From Acidocella sp. 35-58-6 (GTDB lineage Bacteria; Pseudomonadota; Alphaproteobacteria; Acetobacterales; Acetobacteraceae): a DNA stretch of 14,794 nt. This document shows, piece by piece, positions 1 through 8,032 of the stretch. Made by a program: the position numbers and the translations under genes. The notes under the pieces were generated by a model, which made no database searches, was not told where the DNA came from, and saw only the letters and a list, made by a program, of their open reading frames with translations. Within the stretch, counting starts at the first letter, position 1. The number at the start of each line of letters is the position of its first letter. The stretch covers positions 1-14,794 of the forward strand of contig NCFD01000006.1 in NCBI GenBank assembly GCA_002281005.1, read 5' to 3'.

Positions 1-951
1 TGTTTTGCCCAACATATTGCACGACATTTAAAAAATAGTGGTTTTACCTATTATGTCAGCGAAAACCACCATCCAGTTGTGCCGCAGGCTATTGCCGACC
101 GGATGGGCTACGGAGTTTTCACGGCACGCTACGGTAATATCTATACTGCCCGCCAGTGGCGTCAATTACTTGAAAGGGCCTATGGAAGTTTTGACCCGGT
201 CGATGGGGTTTGGCAACATAAGGGTGGCTTTGTTGACGCATTCCGCCCCCGAATTGAAATTAAGCCCTTTACCACTGAATTTGAAGTAAGACATATGCGC
301 GAACCACACTTCAAGGCTGTGCGTGAGGCCGTGGAAAATGCCGATTACTTCATTTTTACCCTTGGGTTAACAGAATGTTGGGTATCAAAACTTGATGGTG
401 CTGTGTATCCACTTTGCCCAGGTGTTGCTGGCGGCACTTTCGACGAAAATATTTACGAGTTTCACAATTTTACAGTCTCCGAAGTTGTAACCGATTCGCA
501 GGCCGCCTATGCTATATTGCGTGCGAACAACCCAAATATTCGCATCATTTTAACAGTTTCTCCTGTGCCTTTAGTGGCAACCTATGAGCCTCGAAGCGTA
601 TTAACCTCGACCATTTGCTCAAAATCAATTCTGCGAGCCGCAGCAGACGAAATAGAGCGTGCACATCCGCAGAATATTGCTTATTTCCCCTCCTATGAGA
701 TCATCACAGGCCCGCATGCCGGGAATTTCTATTTTGAAGCTGATAGGCGAGAGGTCACAGAGGCGGGGGTAGCCCATGTAATGCGGCTATTTATGCGCCA
801 TTATACAACAAGAGATATAAAAATCGATCCACTACCATCGTCACAGCCACAAACAACCAACATGGAAATCATCAAAAAACAGTCAGCGGTTATCTGCGAC
901 GAAGAGGTTATGGATCAAGCCCGAAGCGCTTTGGGTGAACTGCCTCATTAA
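1..951 (+). CDS. GSCFA-domain protein (5' end cut by window edge)
   Basis: The frame is open from base 1, and its first three codons read C-F-A. These are the last letters of the Gly-Ser-Cys-Phe-Ala motif that names the GSCFA family (PF08885), so only a short N-terminus is missing; 316 residues are visible. Family-typical stretches follow: AQHIARHL at 3-10, FIFTLGLTECW at about 117-127, LCPGVAGGTFDE near 138-149 and TVSPVPLVAT at about 185-194. GSCFA proteins resemble SGNH/GDSL-type hydrolases and are often found near polysaccharide genes, but their reaction is not established, so no substrate is claimed. A GTG at 79 could be mistaken for the start, but the motif lies upstream of it. G+C is about 46% over the first 480 bases (hand count), clearly lower than the central genes. 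The stop faces the dipeptidase gene, 52 bases away. Family call is firm; role is not. Confidence 0.9.
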   Translation, partial: CFAQHIARHLKNSGFTYYVSENHHPVVPQAIADRMGYGVFTARYGNIYTARQWRQLLERAYGSFDPVDGVWQHKGGFVDAFRPRIEIKPFTTEFEVRHMREPHFKAVREAVENADYFIFTLGLTECWVSKLDGAVYPLCPGVAGGTFDENIYEFHNFTVSEVVTDSQAAYAILRANNPNIRIILTVSPVPLVATYEPRSVLTSTICSKSILRAAADEIERAHPQNIAYFPSYEIITGPHAGNFYFEADRREVTEAGVAHVMRLFMRHYTTRDIKIDPLPSSQPQTTNMEIIKKQSAVICDEEVMDQARSALGELPH

Positions 952-1003
952 TAACTGGGACGACTTTAATACGCATGACAAATGTACTCAGACAAGTAAT
1001 AGC

Positions 1004-2002
1004 CTAGCGCTCCGCCACTCGTAACAACCGCAAAAAATTACCGCCCCATATTTTCCCCAAAGCCTCCCGGTCATACCCGCGCTTGAACAATTCCTTGGTC
1101 AAATTCGGTGCTTGCGCGGCGTTCATGAAGCCCTTCACGCCGCCGCCGCCATCGAAGTCGGTGCCGATGCCGACATGGTCGATGCCGATTTTTTTCACGG
1201 CATAGTCCACATGGTCGGCAATATCGGCCACGGTTAAATCACTGGCACGGGCTTTGGGGCGCAAGAAGTTCGAGACGATGGTGATCTGCACCAGGCCACC
1301 AGTGGCGCCCAGCGCTTCCAGTTGCTCGTCATCGAGGTTTCGCGGGTGGTCACAGAGAGCACGAATGCAGGAATGGGTGGCCAGAATTGGCGTGCGTGAA
1401 AGGGCGGCCGCCTGCAGCATGGTGGATTTGGCGGCGTGCGAAATATCCACCAGAATTCCCAATTCGTTCATCCGCGTCACCGCGGCCCGGCCAAGCTCTG
1501 AAAGCCCGCCATGTTCCGTGGTTGCGTTGCCCAAACTGGCCAACGGAATGGCGGCATCGGCCAGGGCGTTATGGCCGTTGTGCGTGAGGGTCATGTAACG
1601 CACGCCACGGGCGGCAAACTCATCCAACGCTGCCAAATCCTCACCCATGGCGTAGCCGTTCTCAATGGCAGGGATGATGCCGGTTTTGCCCTCTGCAAAG
1701 GCGGCCTCAATGGCATCCACCGTGCTGGTTAGTACCCCGCCCGAGCCATCTTTTGGGGCCATGGCCGCGATGGCATCCAGCATCGCCCGCACGCGCAACG
1801 CCGCCCCTTCATGGCCGCCAGCATCGCGCGGCCCCTGCGGGATATAAGCGGCAAAACATACAGCGGCGATCTGGCCAGCTTTTAGCTTTGGCAAATCCAC
1901 GCAGCGCGGTCCGTCCTCAAACGGGCTTGGGCCGTTCGGCCATGGAATATCCACATGGGTGTCAATGGCAAGCAAACCGTCGTGCGGGGAAAATTCTTTC
2001 AT
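1004..2002 (-). CDS. Membrane dipeptidase family (peptidase M19)
   Basis: The 332-residue product matches the zinc-dependent M19 (renal dipeptidase) family in length and motif order. Expected metal ligands are visible: H16 and D18 in DTHVD, E114 in PAIENG, H189 in DISHA and H210 in ATHS. R221 in HPRNLDD and the DFDGGGG loop near 282-288 fit the substrate pocket, and the C-terminus WGGNFLRLLR is also typical. Family members split dipeptides (often D-containing) and some act on beta-lactams; the substrate here is unknown. No signal peptide is seen, so it is probably cytoplasmic. The ATG at 2002 is preferred over an in-frame TTG at 2008 because it overlaps the mutY stop as ATGA, implying translational coupling in one operon. 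The gene ends facing the GSCFA gene. Confidence 0.92.
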   Translation of the reverse strand: MKEFSPHDGLLAIDTHVDIPWPNGPSPFEDGPRCVDLPKLKAGQIAAVCFAAYIPQGPRDAGGHEGAALRVRAMLDAIAAMAPKDGSGGVLTSTVDAIEAAFAEGKTGIIPAIENGYAMGEDLAALDEFAARGVRYMTLTHNGHNALADAAIPLASLGNATTEHGGLSELGRAAVTRMNELGILVDISHAAKSTMLQAAALSRTPILATHSCIRALCDHPRNLDDEQLEALGATGGLVQITIVSNFLRPKARASDLTVADIADHVDYAVKKIGIDHVGIGTDFDGGGGVKGFMNAAQAPNLTKELFKRGYDREALGKIWGGNFLRLLRVAER

Positions 2003-3006
2003 ACGCAATCGTCAATTGAGTTCAGCGCAGCGTCAAGCGCCTTGCGCATCACCGAGGGTAAAGGCGCGGTTTTGGCCGGCGCGGCCAAGGCACCTGGGGG
2101 CAATTTTGGCACCACCGCTAATTTCACCTGCAACGTAAGAGAAAAATGGGTGAACACATGCGCAATTTCGCCAGCGTCCCGCCATCGTGCGGCCACCGGG
2201 GGCTGTTCGGGCAGGGCCAGCATACCGCCCAACAGGCCCGAGGGCGGGCGGCGGATGAGACAAACATTCCCGACTTTATCTAGCAACACATAGGCCACGC
2301 CCGCACGGCGCGGTCGCTCAGGCTTTTTGGCGCGGGCAGGCAGGCTGGCGGCATTTCCTTGCGCGTAAGCCCGGCAGGCACCGCGCCACGGGCAACGTTC
2401 ACAGGAAGGACCACGCGGCGTGCAGATGGTTGCGCCCAGGTCAAATAATGCCTGGGCAAAGTCGCCGGGGGCTTTACGGGCGGCTTTATCCTGCATGAAT
2501 TGCGCTGCCGCATGGGCAATGGCTGGCTTGGCTGCAGGAATCGGCGCAGTAATGGCGAATATACGGGCTGCGACTCGTTCAATATTGCCATCCACCGGCA
2601 GCACCGGCAGGTTGAAGGCAATCGCGCCGATGGCGTTGGCCGTATAAGGGCCAATGCCAGGCAAAGCCCGCAAACCTTCAATGGTATCAGGAAATCCGCC
2701 CAACGCCGCCACTTGCTTGGCGCATGCGTGCAAGTTGCGGGCGCGGGCATAATAGCCAAGTCCAGCCCACATCCCCAGCACCTCGTCCACCGGAGCGGCT
2801 GCTAAATCGTCAATAGCCGGATACGCCGCCAGAAATTTGGCGTAATAGGGGATCACGGTGGCAACCACGGTTTGCTGCAACATGATCTCGGAGAGCCAGA
2901 CATGATATGGATTTGCCATCTCGCCAGGCGCAGAACGCCACGGCAAATGCCGGCGGTAGCTGGCATACCAGGACAGGAGTTTTTTGGCGGATGGTAAAAG
3001 CGTCAC
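1999..3006 (-). CDS. mutY: A/G-specific adenine glycosylase MutY
   Basis: MutY removes adenine mispaired with 8-oxoguanine, preventing G:C to T:A changes. Counted from the GTG at 3006 (335 aa), the catalytic Glu is E40 in SEIMLQQT and the catalytic Asp is D139 in PVDGN, very close to E. coli E37 and D138. The helix-hairpin-helix reads LPGIGPYTANAIG (about 115-127). The 4Fe-4S ligands C195, C202, C205 and C211 have the MutY spacing C-x6-C-x2-C-x5-C. A C-terminal NUDIX-like domain (from about 236, RRPPSGLLGGMLALPE) that recognises 8-oxoguanine follows. An upstream in-frame GTG at 3054 would add 16 residues with no family counterpart. No alternative start exists between 3006 and the conserved WY/LPWR region, so the 5' end must overlap the oppositely oriented dciA if that gene starts at 2991. 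The stop overlaps the dipeptidase start. Confidence 0.96.
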   Translation of the reverse strand: MTLLPSAKKLLSWYASYRRHLPWRSAPGEMANPYHVWLSEIMLQQTVVATVIPYYAKFLAAYPAIDDLAAAPVDEVLGMWAGLGYYARARNLHACAKQVAALGGFPDTIEGLRALPGIGPYTANAIGAIAFNLPVLPVDGNIERVAARIFAITAPIPAAKPAIAHAAAQFMQDKAARKAPGDFAQALFDLGATICTPRGPSCERCPWRGACRAYAQGNAASLPARAKKPERPRRAGVAYVLLDKVGNVCLIRRPPSGLLGGMLALPEQPPVAARWRDAGEIAHVFTHFSLTLQVKLAVVPKLPPGALAAPAKTAPLPSVMRKALDAALNSIDDCV

Positions 3007-3458
3007 GCAAACAGGATGTGCCCCTGGAGCCGCCGCCGCGCAACTTTGCGGCACGCGGCATCGCTGCTCTTATTGCACCCATCGTCCGCCCGGCCTTTCG
3101 CAAACGCGCCCCGGCGGCGGCGCAATTGCTGGCCGACTGGGACAGTTTGGCAGGACCAGAGTTCAGCACGCGCGCCGCGCCCGTAAAATTTGCCGGAGGT
3201 ACGCTCACCCTGGCATGCAGCGGGCCGGCCGCGATGGAGCTGCAATATCATGGAGCCGCCTTGATCAGCCGCTTGAACCTAGGGGTTGGCCAACAAATGG
3301 TGGAACGCCTGCGCTTTGTGCAGCAAAGCCCCGGCATCACCGCCCGTGCAACCAACAAGCCATCGAACATCGCCATAACACCGCCCAAAAACCTGCCCGA
3401 AGGCCCTTTGGGGGAGGCTCTGGCAAAATTATATGAGGGCATCACCCGAAAGGGCTGA
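2991..3458 (+). CDS. dciA: DUF721 / DciA-family protein, probable replicative helicase loader
   Basis: The product is 155 residues and matches the DUF721 family: RGIAALIAP...RKRAP (22-41), then LLADWDSLAGPEFSTRAAP (46-64), a short beta-rich part (VKFAGGTLTLACSGPAAME) and ELQYHGAALISRLN. The fold is KH-like. DciA proteins load the DnaB helicase in bacteria that lack DnaC/DnaI; this is family knowledge and is not proved for this copy. The C-terminal 45 residues are Pro/Thr-rich and look disordered. ATG at 2991 has CAGGAG at 2974-2979 upstream with long spacing; GTG at 3018 is an alternative with a poorly placed Shine-Dalgarno. It sits divergent to mutY and 55 bases before the DsbA-like gene and smc, an arrangement known from other alphaproteobacteria. 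Confidence 0.85.
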   Translation: MVKASRKQDVPLEPPPRNFAARGIAALIAPIVRPAFRKRAPAAAQLLADWDSLAGPEFSTRAAPVKFAGGTLTLACSGPAAMELQYHGAALISRLNLGVGQQMVERLRFVQQSPGITARATNKPSNIAITPPKNLPEGPLGEALAKLYEGITRKG

Positions 3459-3464
3459 ACTTAC

Positions 3465-3474
3465 GATTCGACTC
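3465..3474 (+). promoter_or_regulatory. Two abutting GANTC sites upstream of the DsbA-like/smc genes
   Basis: GATTC at 3465-3469 runs directly into GACTC at 3470-3474 in the short dciA-to-dsbA gap. GANTC is the target of the cell-cycle DNA methylase CcrM in many alphaproteobacteria, where clustered sites can tune promoters. Whether this organism has CcrM cannot be seen here, and no clear promoter was recognised in the gap. Confidence 0.35.
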
Positions 3475-3503
3475 TTCCCCCGATTTTTGAGTAAACTACA
3501 TAT

Positions 3504-3509
3504 AGAGGA
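3504..3509 (+). promoter_or_regulatory. Ribosome binding site deciding the DsbA-like start
   Basis: AGAGGA stands four bases before ATG 3514. It supports that start over the in-frame ATG at 3433, which would put about 27 uncharacteristic residues before the signal peptide and overlap dciA. Confidence 0.75.
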
Positions 3510-3513
3510 AATT

Positions 3514-4128
3514 ATGCAGATATCTCGCCGTTCAATACTATCCCTTGTGGGCGCCACCGTTTTATCGCCATCAGCTTTTGCGGCGGGCAACACCAGTGAC
3601 CCCTTTGGTCAGCGCTCAATTGGTTCGCCCAAGGCGCCCGTCACGGCGGTCGAGTATTTCTCACTCACTTGCACCCATTGTGCTTATTTTGGCACGACGA
3701 TTATGCCCAAAGTTAAGCCCAACCTGGTCGATACTGGCAAACTTCAAATCATCTACAAAGACTTCCCTCTCGACGGGGTTGCACTGATGGCGGCCCAGGT
3801 TTCCCGCTATCTGCCAGCAGACGAATATTATCCTTTTATTGAGACACTCTTCGCCAGCCAGAGCGACTGGGCGTTTACCCCAGGCATCGACTACAAAAAA
3901 GCGATCTATAAATATGCAGCGTTGGCAGGAATGGACCAAGCCACATACGACGCGGCGCTGGCCGATGACAAACTAAAGGCCTTCATTCTGCAGGGGCAGC
4001 AGGAAGCCGAAAAAATGTACCACATCAACGCTACGCCCAGCTTCCTCATCAACGGCACGCTCCATACGGGTGCCATGGAATATGATGAGTTTGCCTCAAC
4101 AGTCGCTGCCGCCGCCGCGAAAGGATAA
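3514..4128 (+). CDS. DsbA-family thiol oxidoreductase (thioredoxin fold), exported
   Basis: A 204-residue protein with an N-terminal export signal: ISRRSILSLVGATVL then SAFA before AG, with likely cleavage near residue 24. The SRRSIL start resembles a twin-arginine signal, although Ile replaces the usual Phe. The active site is C53-T-H-C56 in SLTCTHCAYF, and the cis-proline loop is T174-P175 in NATPSFLING. Both are diagnostic of the DsbA/Thioredoxin_4 group. Expected role: making or shuffling disulfides in periplasmic proteins; a DsbC-like or a cytochrome-related role cannot be excluded. ATG at 3514 is chosen because AGAGGA stands four bases before it and the signal peptide begins there, although the frame extends upstream to 3433. 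The stop is two bases before the smc start, so co-transcription with smc is likely. Confidence 0.9.
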   Translation: MQISRRSILSLVGATVLSPSAFAAGNTSDPFGQRSIGSPKAPVTAVEYFSLTCTHCAYFGTTIMPKVKPNLVDTGKLQIIYKDFPLDGVALMAAQVSRYLPADEYYPFIETLFASQSDWAFTPGIDYKKAIYKYAALAGMDQATYDAALADDKLKAFILQGQQEAEKMYHINATPSFLINGTLHTGAMEYDEFASTVAAAAAKG

Positions 4129-4130
4129 TC

Positions 4131-7100
4131 ATGCCCGCTCGTTTTGCCCGCCTGCGCATTGCTGGGTTCAAGAGTTTCGCTGATGCAACCACAGTGGAAA
4201 TTCTACCTGGCCTGACTGGCGTGGTCGGGCCGAACGGGTGCGGCAAATCCAATGTTATCGAGGCATTACGCTGGGCTATGGGGGAGGCCAACGCGCGCAA
4301 TATGCGCGGTGGCGAAATGGAAGACGTTATTTTTGCCGGAACCGCCGGGCGGGCGTCCCGCAACCTGGCGGAAGTGACACTGACGCTGGAAGAAACCTCC
4401 GGCCTTGCACCACCCCCCTTCCATGAGGCTGCTGACCTGGAAATTTCCAGGAAAATCGAGCGTGGCTCGGGTAGTTCATACCGCGTGAACGGTAAGGAAG
4501 CGCGGGCGCGGGACGTTCAAACTTTGTTTGCTGACTTAGCCTCCGGTTCCAGGGCTTCGGCGATGGTCAGCCAAGGCCGAGTCGGTGCGCTAGTTAACGC
4601 CCGCCCCGACGAGCGACGCGCATTATTAGAAGAAGCTGCCGGGATCACCGGACTACATGCCCGCCGGCATGAGGCAGAGTTAAAGCTGAAAGCCGCCGAA
4701 CAAAATCTCTCCCGCGCCGAGGATTTGAAAGGGCAGATCGAGTCGCGCTTGGCTGAGTTGAAGAAACAATCGCGCCAGGCAAGCCGCTACCGTAATCTCT
4801 CGGGTGCCATTCGCGCCGCCGAGGCCGAACTTTTGGCGATCCAACGCGCCGTGGCGCAAGCCGCACAAACGGCGGCGCAGGCGGCGTTCAATTTAGCCGA
4901 CGCCAAAGTGACCGAAGCCACGATCGCCAGCACTGAAGCCGCCACCTACGCGGCAGAGACTGAAGCATTACTGCCGCAATTACGGAGCACTGAAGCCGAA
5001 GCCCGGACCTTACTGGAACGGGCGCGTATAGCGCAGGAGCAATCCGCCGAAGCCGAGACCCGCGCCCGTGCCAGCCTCACCGAGGCTCGGATGCGGGTGG
5101 ATACTCTCGCACGTGACCACGCCCATGCCAGCAAGCTCGCCGCTGATGCGGAGGCTGCGCAGAACCGGCTTGATGAGGAACAAACGCGGCTGCTCACCGA
5201 GCTTGTGTCGGCTCCGGCATTGCTTGAGGCGGCCGGCCAAGCCGAGGACGCAGCGTTGGAAGCAATGCGCGAAGCGGAAGCCGCCGCAAACCGCGCGACT
5301 GAGGATGCTGCGCGAATCGCGGCTGAATCGGATGCTGCCCGTCGAGCATTAGGCGAAGCCGAGTCACGGGCGAAACGAGCTGCCAGCCGCCGTGCTGAGA
5401 TCGAGGCCGAATTCAATAGGTTGTCGGAGACCTTAGTCCCCGCTGAACGCGTTGCCACGGCTGAAGCCGAACGCACTGCGGCGGAAGCGGCATTATTAAC
5501 GGCCAGGGAAGCTGTCACGGTTGCGGAAGGAGAGCGTGCCAGCGCCGAAGCGGCCCTTGCCGCCGCCCGGACCGAGGCCGCCGCCGCCGATTCGGCTGCT
5601 ACAAAAATTGCCACCGAATACGACGCCCTTGCAGCGCTTCTGGCACAAAAATTTGGCCGCGAGGGCGCGCCCATCCTCGATTCCATATCGGTACCACCCG
5701 GCCTCGAAGTGGCTTTAGGTGCAGCGCTGCGCGAGGAGTTGTCGGCGTCAGCAGAGCTCGCAGCAGCACGGCATTGGCGCCAATTACCGCCGCTCGAACT
5801 CACTGTGGTTCCCCTGAAATCATTTGCAAACCTGGTAACAGGACCTGCCGCCCTTACGCGCGCACTCTCACATATATTATTGCTGCCCGATGGTGCCGAC
5901 GGGGATATTCACCAAGGTAATTTGACGCCTGGACAAATTCTGGTGTCACGCGAGGGTGCGGTTTGGCGCTGGGATGGTTATACCATCCGCCCCGGCGCTA
6001 CCTCCGAAGCTGCGGTCCGGCTAGCCCAGCGCAACCGTCTCAATGCCCTGGAGGCGGAACGCGCCACGACCCGAACCGCCGCCGAGTCCGGTCGCGCGGC
6101 ACGTGCTCAGGCCGAATTGACCGAGCGCAGTGCGCGTGCCGCTGAACAAGCGGCGCGTGACGCGAGACGATCTGCTGAACAACGCTTCGATCGCGCCCGT
6201 AGCGAGGCCGTGCGTTTGGTTGCGGAGGCAGAACGTGCCAGCGCCAAGCTCGCCACGGTCAAGGCTCAATATGATCAGACCTCCGCCGAAGCTGCCGAAG
6301 CACAGGCAATTTTCACTGATATTCAGTGTAAAGCAGCCGAACTGCCTGACATTCATGTTGCGCGTGCTGCCGTAGAGGCCGCGAGGGCTGCCCTGAACAC
6401 AGCCCGGCAAGCAGAATCAGCAGCCCGCCGCGAACTAGAAACGCTAAGGTCTGCGGACGCGGCAAGAACTAAACGGCTGGAGATTTTGGACCGGGAGCGT
6501 GGCGATTGGGTTGAGCGGGCGCGTGATGCGTCCGACCGCCTGACTGACCTTACCGCCCGGCGCACCGAAGCTGAAATAACCGCAGCCGGACTCACCGACG
6601 CCCCTGCTGTTGCTGCCGCGGCACGCCGCGATGCTTTGGATGCGCTGGGCGCCGCCGAAGCCAGCCACCGGCGTGCTGCAGAAGCTCTTCATGTGGCGCA
6701 GACCAATGCTGACACCGCCGCCCGCCAGGCGCGTGCCGCCGAGACGGCGCTCAGCAATGCTCGTGAAGCGCGGGCCCGCGAGGAAGGCAATATTACTGCC
6801 GCCAATCATGCCTGGGGTACGGTAGCTGAGCGGATTTTGGAACGCCTGGGTGCCACGCCGGCACTGCCTGACCCGCCGGCTGACCTCACGCCCGACTCCG
6901 AGGACAAAGCCCGCAAACGCTGGGAGCGGCTGACCCGCGAACGCGAGGAAATGGGACCGGTCAACTTGCGTGCCGACATCGAAGCCGAGGAGGCTGAGGC
7001 CGCGATCGCGACCATTGAGCGTGAGCGCGACGAAATTACTTCGGCAATCGCCAAGCTTCGCGGGTCCATCGGCCACCTCAACCGGGAGGGCCGGGAACGG

Positions 7101-7598
7101 CTTTCCGCGGTATTTACCGAGGTTGATAAGCACTTCCAGACCTTGTTCTCCCGGATGTTCGGGGGCGGTAAAGCCCACTTGGCCCTGGTCGGTTCAGATG
7201 ACCCACTAGAGGCTGGCTTAGAAATTTACGCCCAGCCGCCCGGCAAAAAGCTCGCAACACTGTCCCTGCTGTCAGGCGGCGAGCAGGCGCTGACAGCGCT
7301 TTCACTGATATTCGCGGTGTTCAAGTGCAACCCCGCCCCCATTTCGGTGCTGGACGAAGTCGACGCTCCTCTTGATGATGCCAACGTGGAACGGTTCTGC
7401 TCCCTGCTTGAGGATATGGTCCGTGAAACCGGCACGCGCTTCCTGGTTGTGACCCATCATCACCTGACAATGGCCCGAATGGACCGGCTTTACGGTGTCA
7501 CTATGCAGGAGCGCGGAATTTCCCGGCTTCTGTCGGTCGATCTGGCAAGAGCGGTCGATATGATAGAGCCAGCAGGCCATGCGATGGCTGCCGAATAA
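4131..7598 (+). CDS. smc: Chromosome segregation ATPase SMC
   Basis: At 1155 residues this is full length for a bacterial SMC. It has the N-terminal ATPase half with Walker A GPNGCGKS at 33-40, a long Ala/Glu/Arg-rich coiled coil (about 170-505), a hinge (about 507-625), a returning coil (about 630-960), and the C-terminal ATPase half with signature LSGGEQ at 1047-1052 and Walker B SVLDEVDAPLDD with D1075/E1076. The dimer entraps and compacts DNA with ScpA/ScpB to aid segregation. The hinge does not carry the usual GG..TGG end; it reads VWRWDGYTIRPGA followed by AAVRLAQRNRL, a form I associate with alphaproteobacterial SMC. ATG at 4131 follows the DsbA-like stop by two bases, with AAAGGA at 4120-4125, indicating an operon. 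No truncation or frameshift is visible. Confidence 0.97.
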   Translation: MPARFARLRIAGFKSFADATTVEILPGLTGVVGPNGCGKSNVIEALRWAMGEANARNMRGGEMEDVIFAGTAGRASRNLAEVTLTLEETSGLAPPPFHEAADLEISRKIERGSGSSYRVNGKEARARDVQTLFADLASGSRASAMVSQGRVGALVNARPDERRALLEEAAGITGLHARRHEAELKLKAAEQNLSRAEDLKGQIESRLAELKKQSRQASRYRNLSGAIRAAEAELLAIQRAVAQAAQTAAQAAFNLADAKVTEATIASTEAATYAAETEALLPQLRSTEAEARTLLERARIAQEQSAEAETRARASLTEARMRVDTLARDHAHASKLAADAEAAQNRLDEEQTRLLTELVSAPALLEAAGQAEDAALEAMREAEAAANRATEDAARIAAESDAARRALGEAESRAKRAASRRAEIEAEFNRLSETLVPAERVATAEAERTAAEAALLTAREAVTVAEGERASAEAALAAARTEAAAADSAATKIATEYDALAALLAQKFGREGAPILDSISVPPGLEVALGAALREELSASAELAAARHWRQLPPLELTVVPLKSFANLVTGPAALTRALSHILLLPDGADGDIHQGNLTPGQILVSREGAVWRWDGYTIRPGATSEAAVRLAQRNRLNALEAERATTRTAAESGRAARAQAELTERSARAAEQAARDARRSAEQRFDRARSEAVRLVAEAERASAKLATVKAQYDQTSAEAAEAQAIFTDIQCKAAELPDIHVARAAVEAARAALNTARQAESAARRELETLRSADAARTKRLEILDRERGDWVERARDASDRLTDLTARRTEAEITAAGLTDAPAVAAAARRDALDALGAAEASHRRAAEALHVAQTNADTAARQARAAETALSNAREARAREEGNITAANHAWGTVAERILERLGATPALPDPPADLTPDSEDKARKRWERLTREREEMGPVNLRADIEAEEAEAAIATIERERDEITSAIAKLRGSIGHLNREGRERLSAVFTEVDKHFQTLFSRMFGGGKAHLALVGSDDPLEAGLEIYAQPPGKKLATLSLLSGGEQALTALSLIFAVFKCNPAPISVLDEVDAPLDDANVERFCSLLEDMVRETGTRFLVVTHHHLTMARMDRLYGVTMQERGISRLLSVDLARAVDMIEPAGHAMAAE

Positions 7599-7712
7599 GG
7601 ATTATTCCTAAGTATCACTTTATATCTTCGGGCATTCTTGACACAGGTAGGGGGTATGGGTAGCAACCCCTCAATTACCAGCGTCTGTTACAAGGGCGCT
7701 GAAAACAGGTGC
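7599..7712 (+). promoter_or_regulatory. smc-atpI intergenic region with a candidate atp promoter
   Basis: This 114-base gap should hold the promoter of the F0 operon. TTGACA at 7638-7643 is a perfect -35 match; at 17 bases spacing the -10 would be TAGCAA (7661-7666), which is poor (3 of 6). GGGGT at 7651-7655 can pair with ACCCC at 7666-7670, and CAGCG (7679-7683) with CGCTG (7697-7701). Neither is followed by a T-run, so no terminator for smc is claimed. Confidence 0.3.
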
Positions 7713-8030
7713 ATGAACGAAAGTCGAGACAAAGACACATTCGAGCAACGTCTGGCGGCAGCGCAAGACAAAGTGGGAATGACTCGGCCTAAGGCGAACG
7801 AGGCACAATCTGGTGCCGGTGCTGCGCAAAAGGCAATCAATCTCGCCATGCGTCTGGGGGTTGAACTGGTGGCCGCGATGGTCATCGCCGTGGTGATTGG
7901 ATGGGGGCTGGACCGGCTTTTTCATACCAAACCATGGCTGATGGTCATGATGGTGCCAGTGGGTATGGCGGCTGGGTTGCGCAATTTGGTTCGCGCCACC
8001 GGGTCGAAAACGGGTAACAGGGAAGACTGA
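7713..8030 (+). CDS. atpI: ATP synthase protein I (AtpI)
   Basis: A 105-residue protein with a charged, probably cytoplasmic N-terminus (1-44) and two hydrophobic segments (about 47-67 and 75-93). It carries the family pattern LGVELVAAMVIAVVIGWGLD, then TKPW and GMAAGLRN. AtpI is a small inner-membrane protein that assists c-ring assembly or Mg2+ supply and is not part of the finished enzyme. The call rests on these motifs and on its place directly before atpB, two bases after its own stop. The frame continues upstream to a TTG at 7638, but that extension has no family counterpart, so ATG at 7713 is taken. Confidence 0.9.
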   Translation: MNESRDKDTFEQRLAAAQDKVGMTRPKANEAQSGAGAAQKAINLAMRLGVELVAAMVIAVVIGWGLDRLFHTKPWLMVMMVPVGMAAGLRNLVRATGSKTGNRED

Positions 8031-8032
8031 CT

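Noticed and set aside
79..81. GTG at 79 as the start of the first gene
   Set aside because: The same frame is open to base 1 and carries the end of the GSCFA motif, so the gene begins outside the window.
952..1003. Search for a two-way terminator between the convergent GSCFA and dipeptidase genes
   Set aside because: No stem of useful length was found in the 52-base gap.
2280..2759. Second - strand frame of 159 codons within mutY
   Set aside because: It lies in another frame of mutY, whose catalytic and Fe-S residues are intact across the same bases.
4946..5803. Long open frame (285 codons) on the - strand inside smc
   Set aside because: Its product is almost only Ser/Ala/Arg, the mirror of the Ala/Glu-rich coiled-coil codons of smc. 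No motif or ribosome site was seen.
6444..7178. Open frame of 244 codons on the - strand inside smc
   Set aside because: It is antisense to a certain smc coding region, has no recognisable domain and is explained by high G+C.
7651..7670. GGGGT/ACCCC as a terminator for smc
   Set aside because: It is only five pairs, with a ten-base loop and no T-run after it.
7638..7712. TTG at 7638 as an atpI start adding 25 residues
   Set aside because: The extra residues are not AtpI-like, and the same bases are a better -35 candidate (TTGACA).
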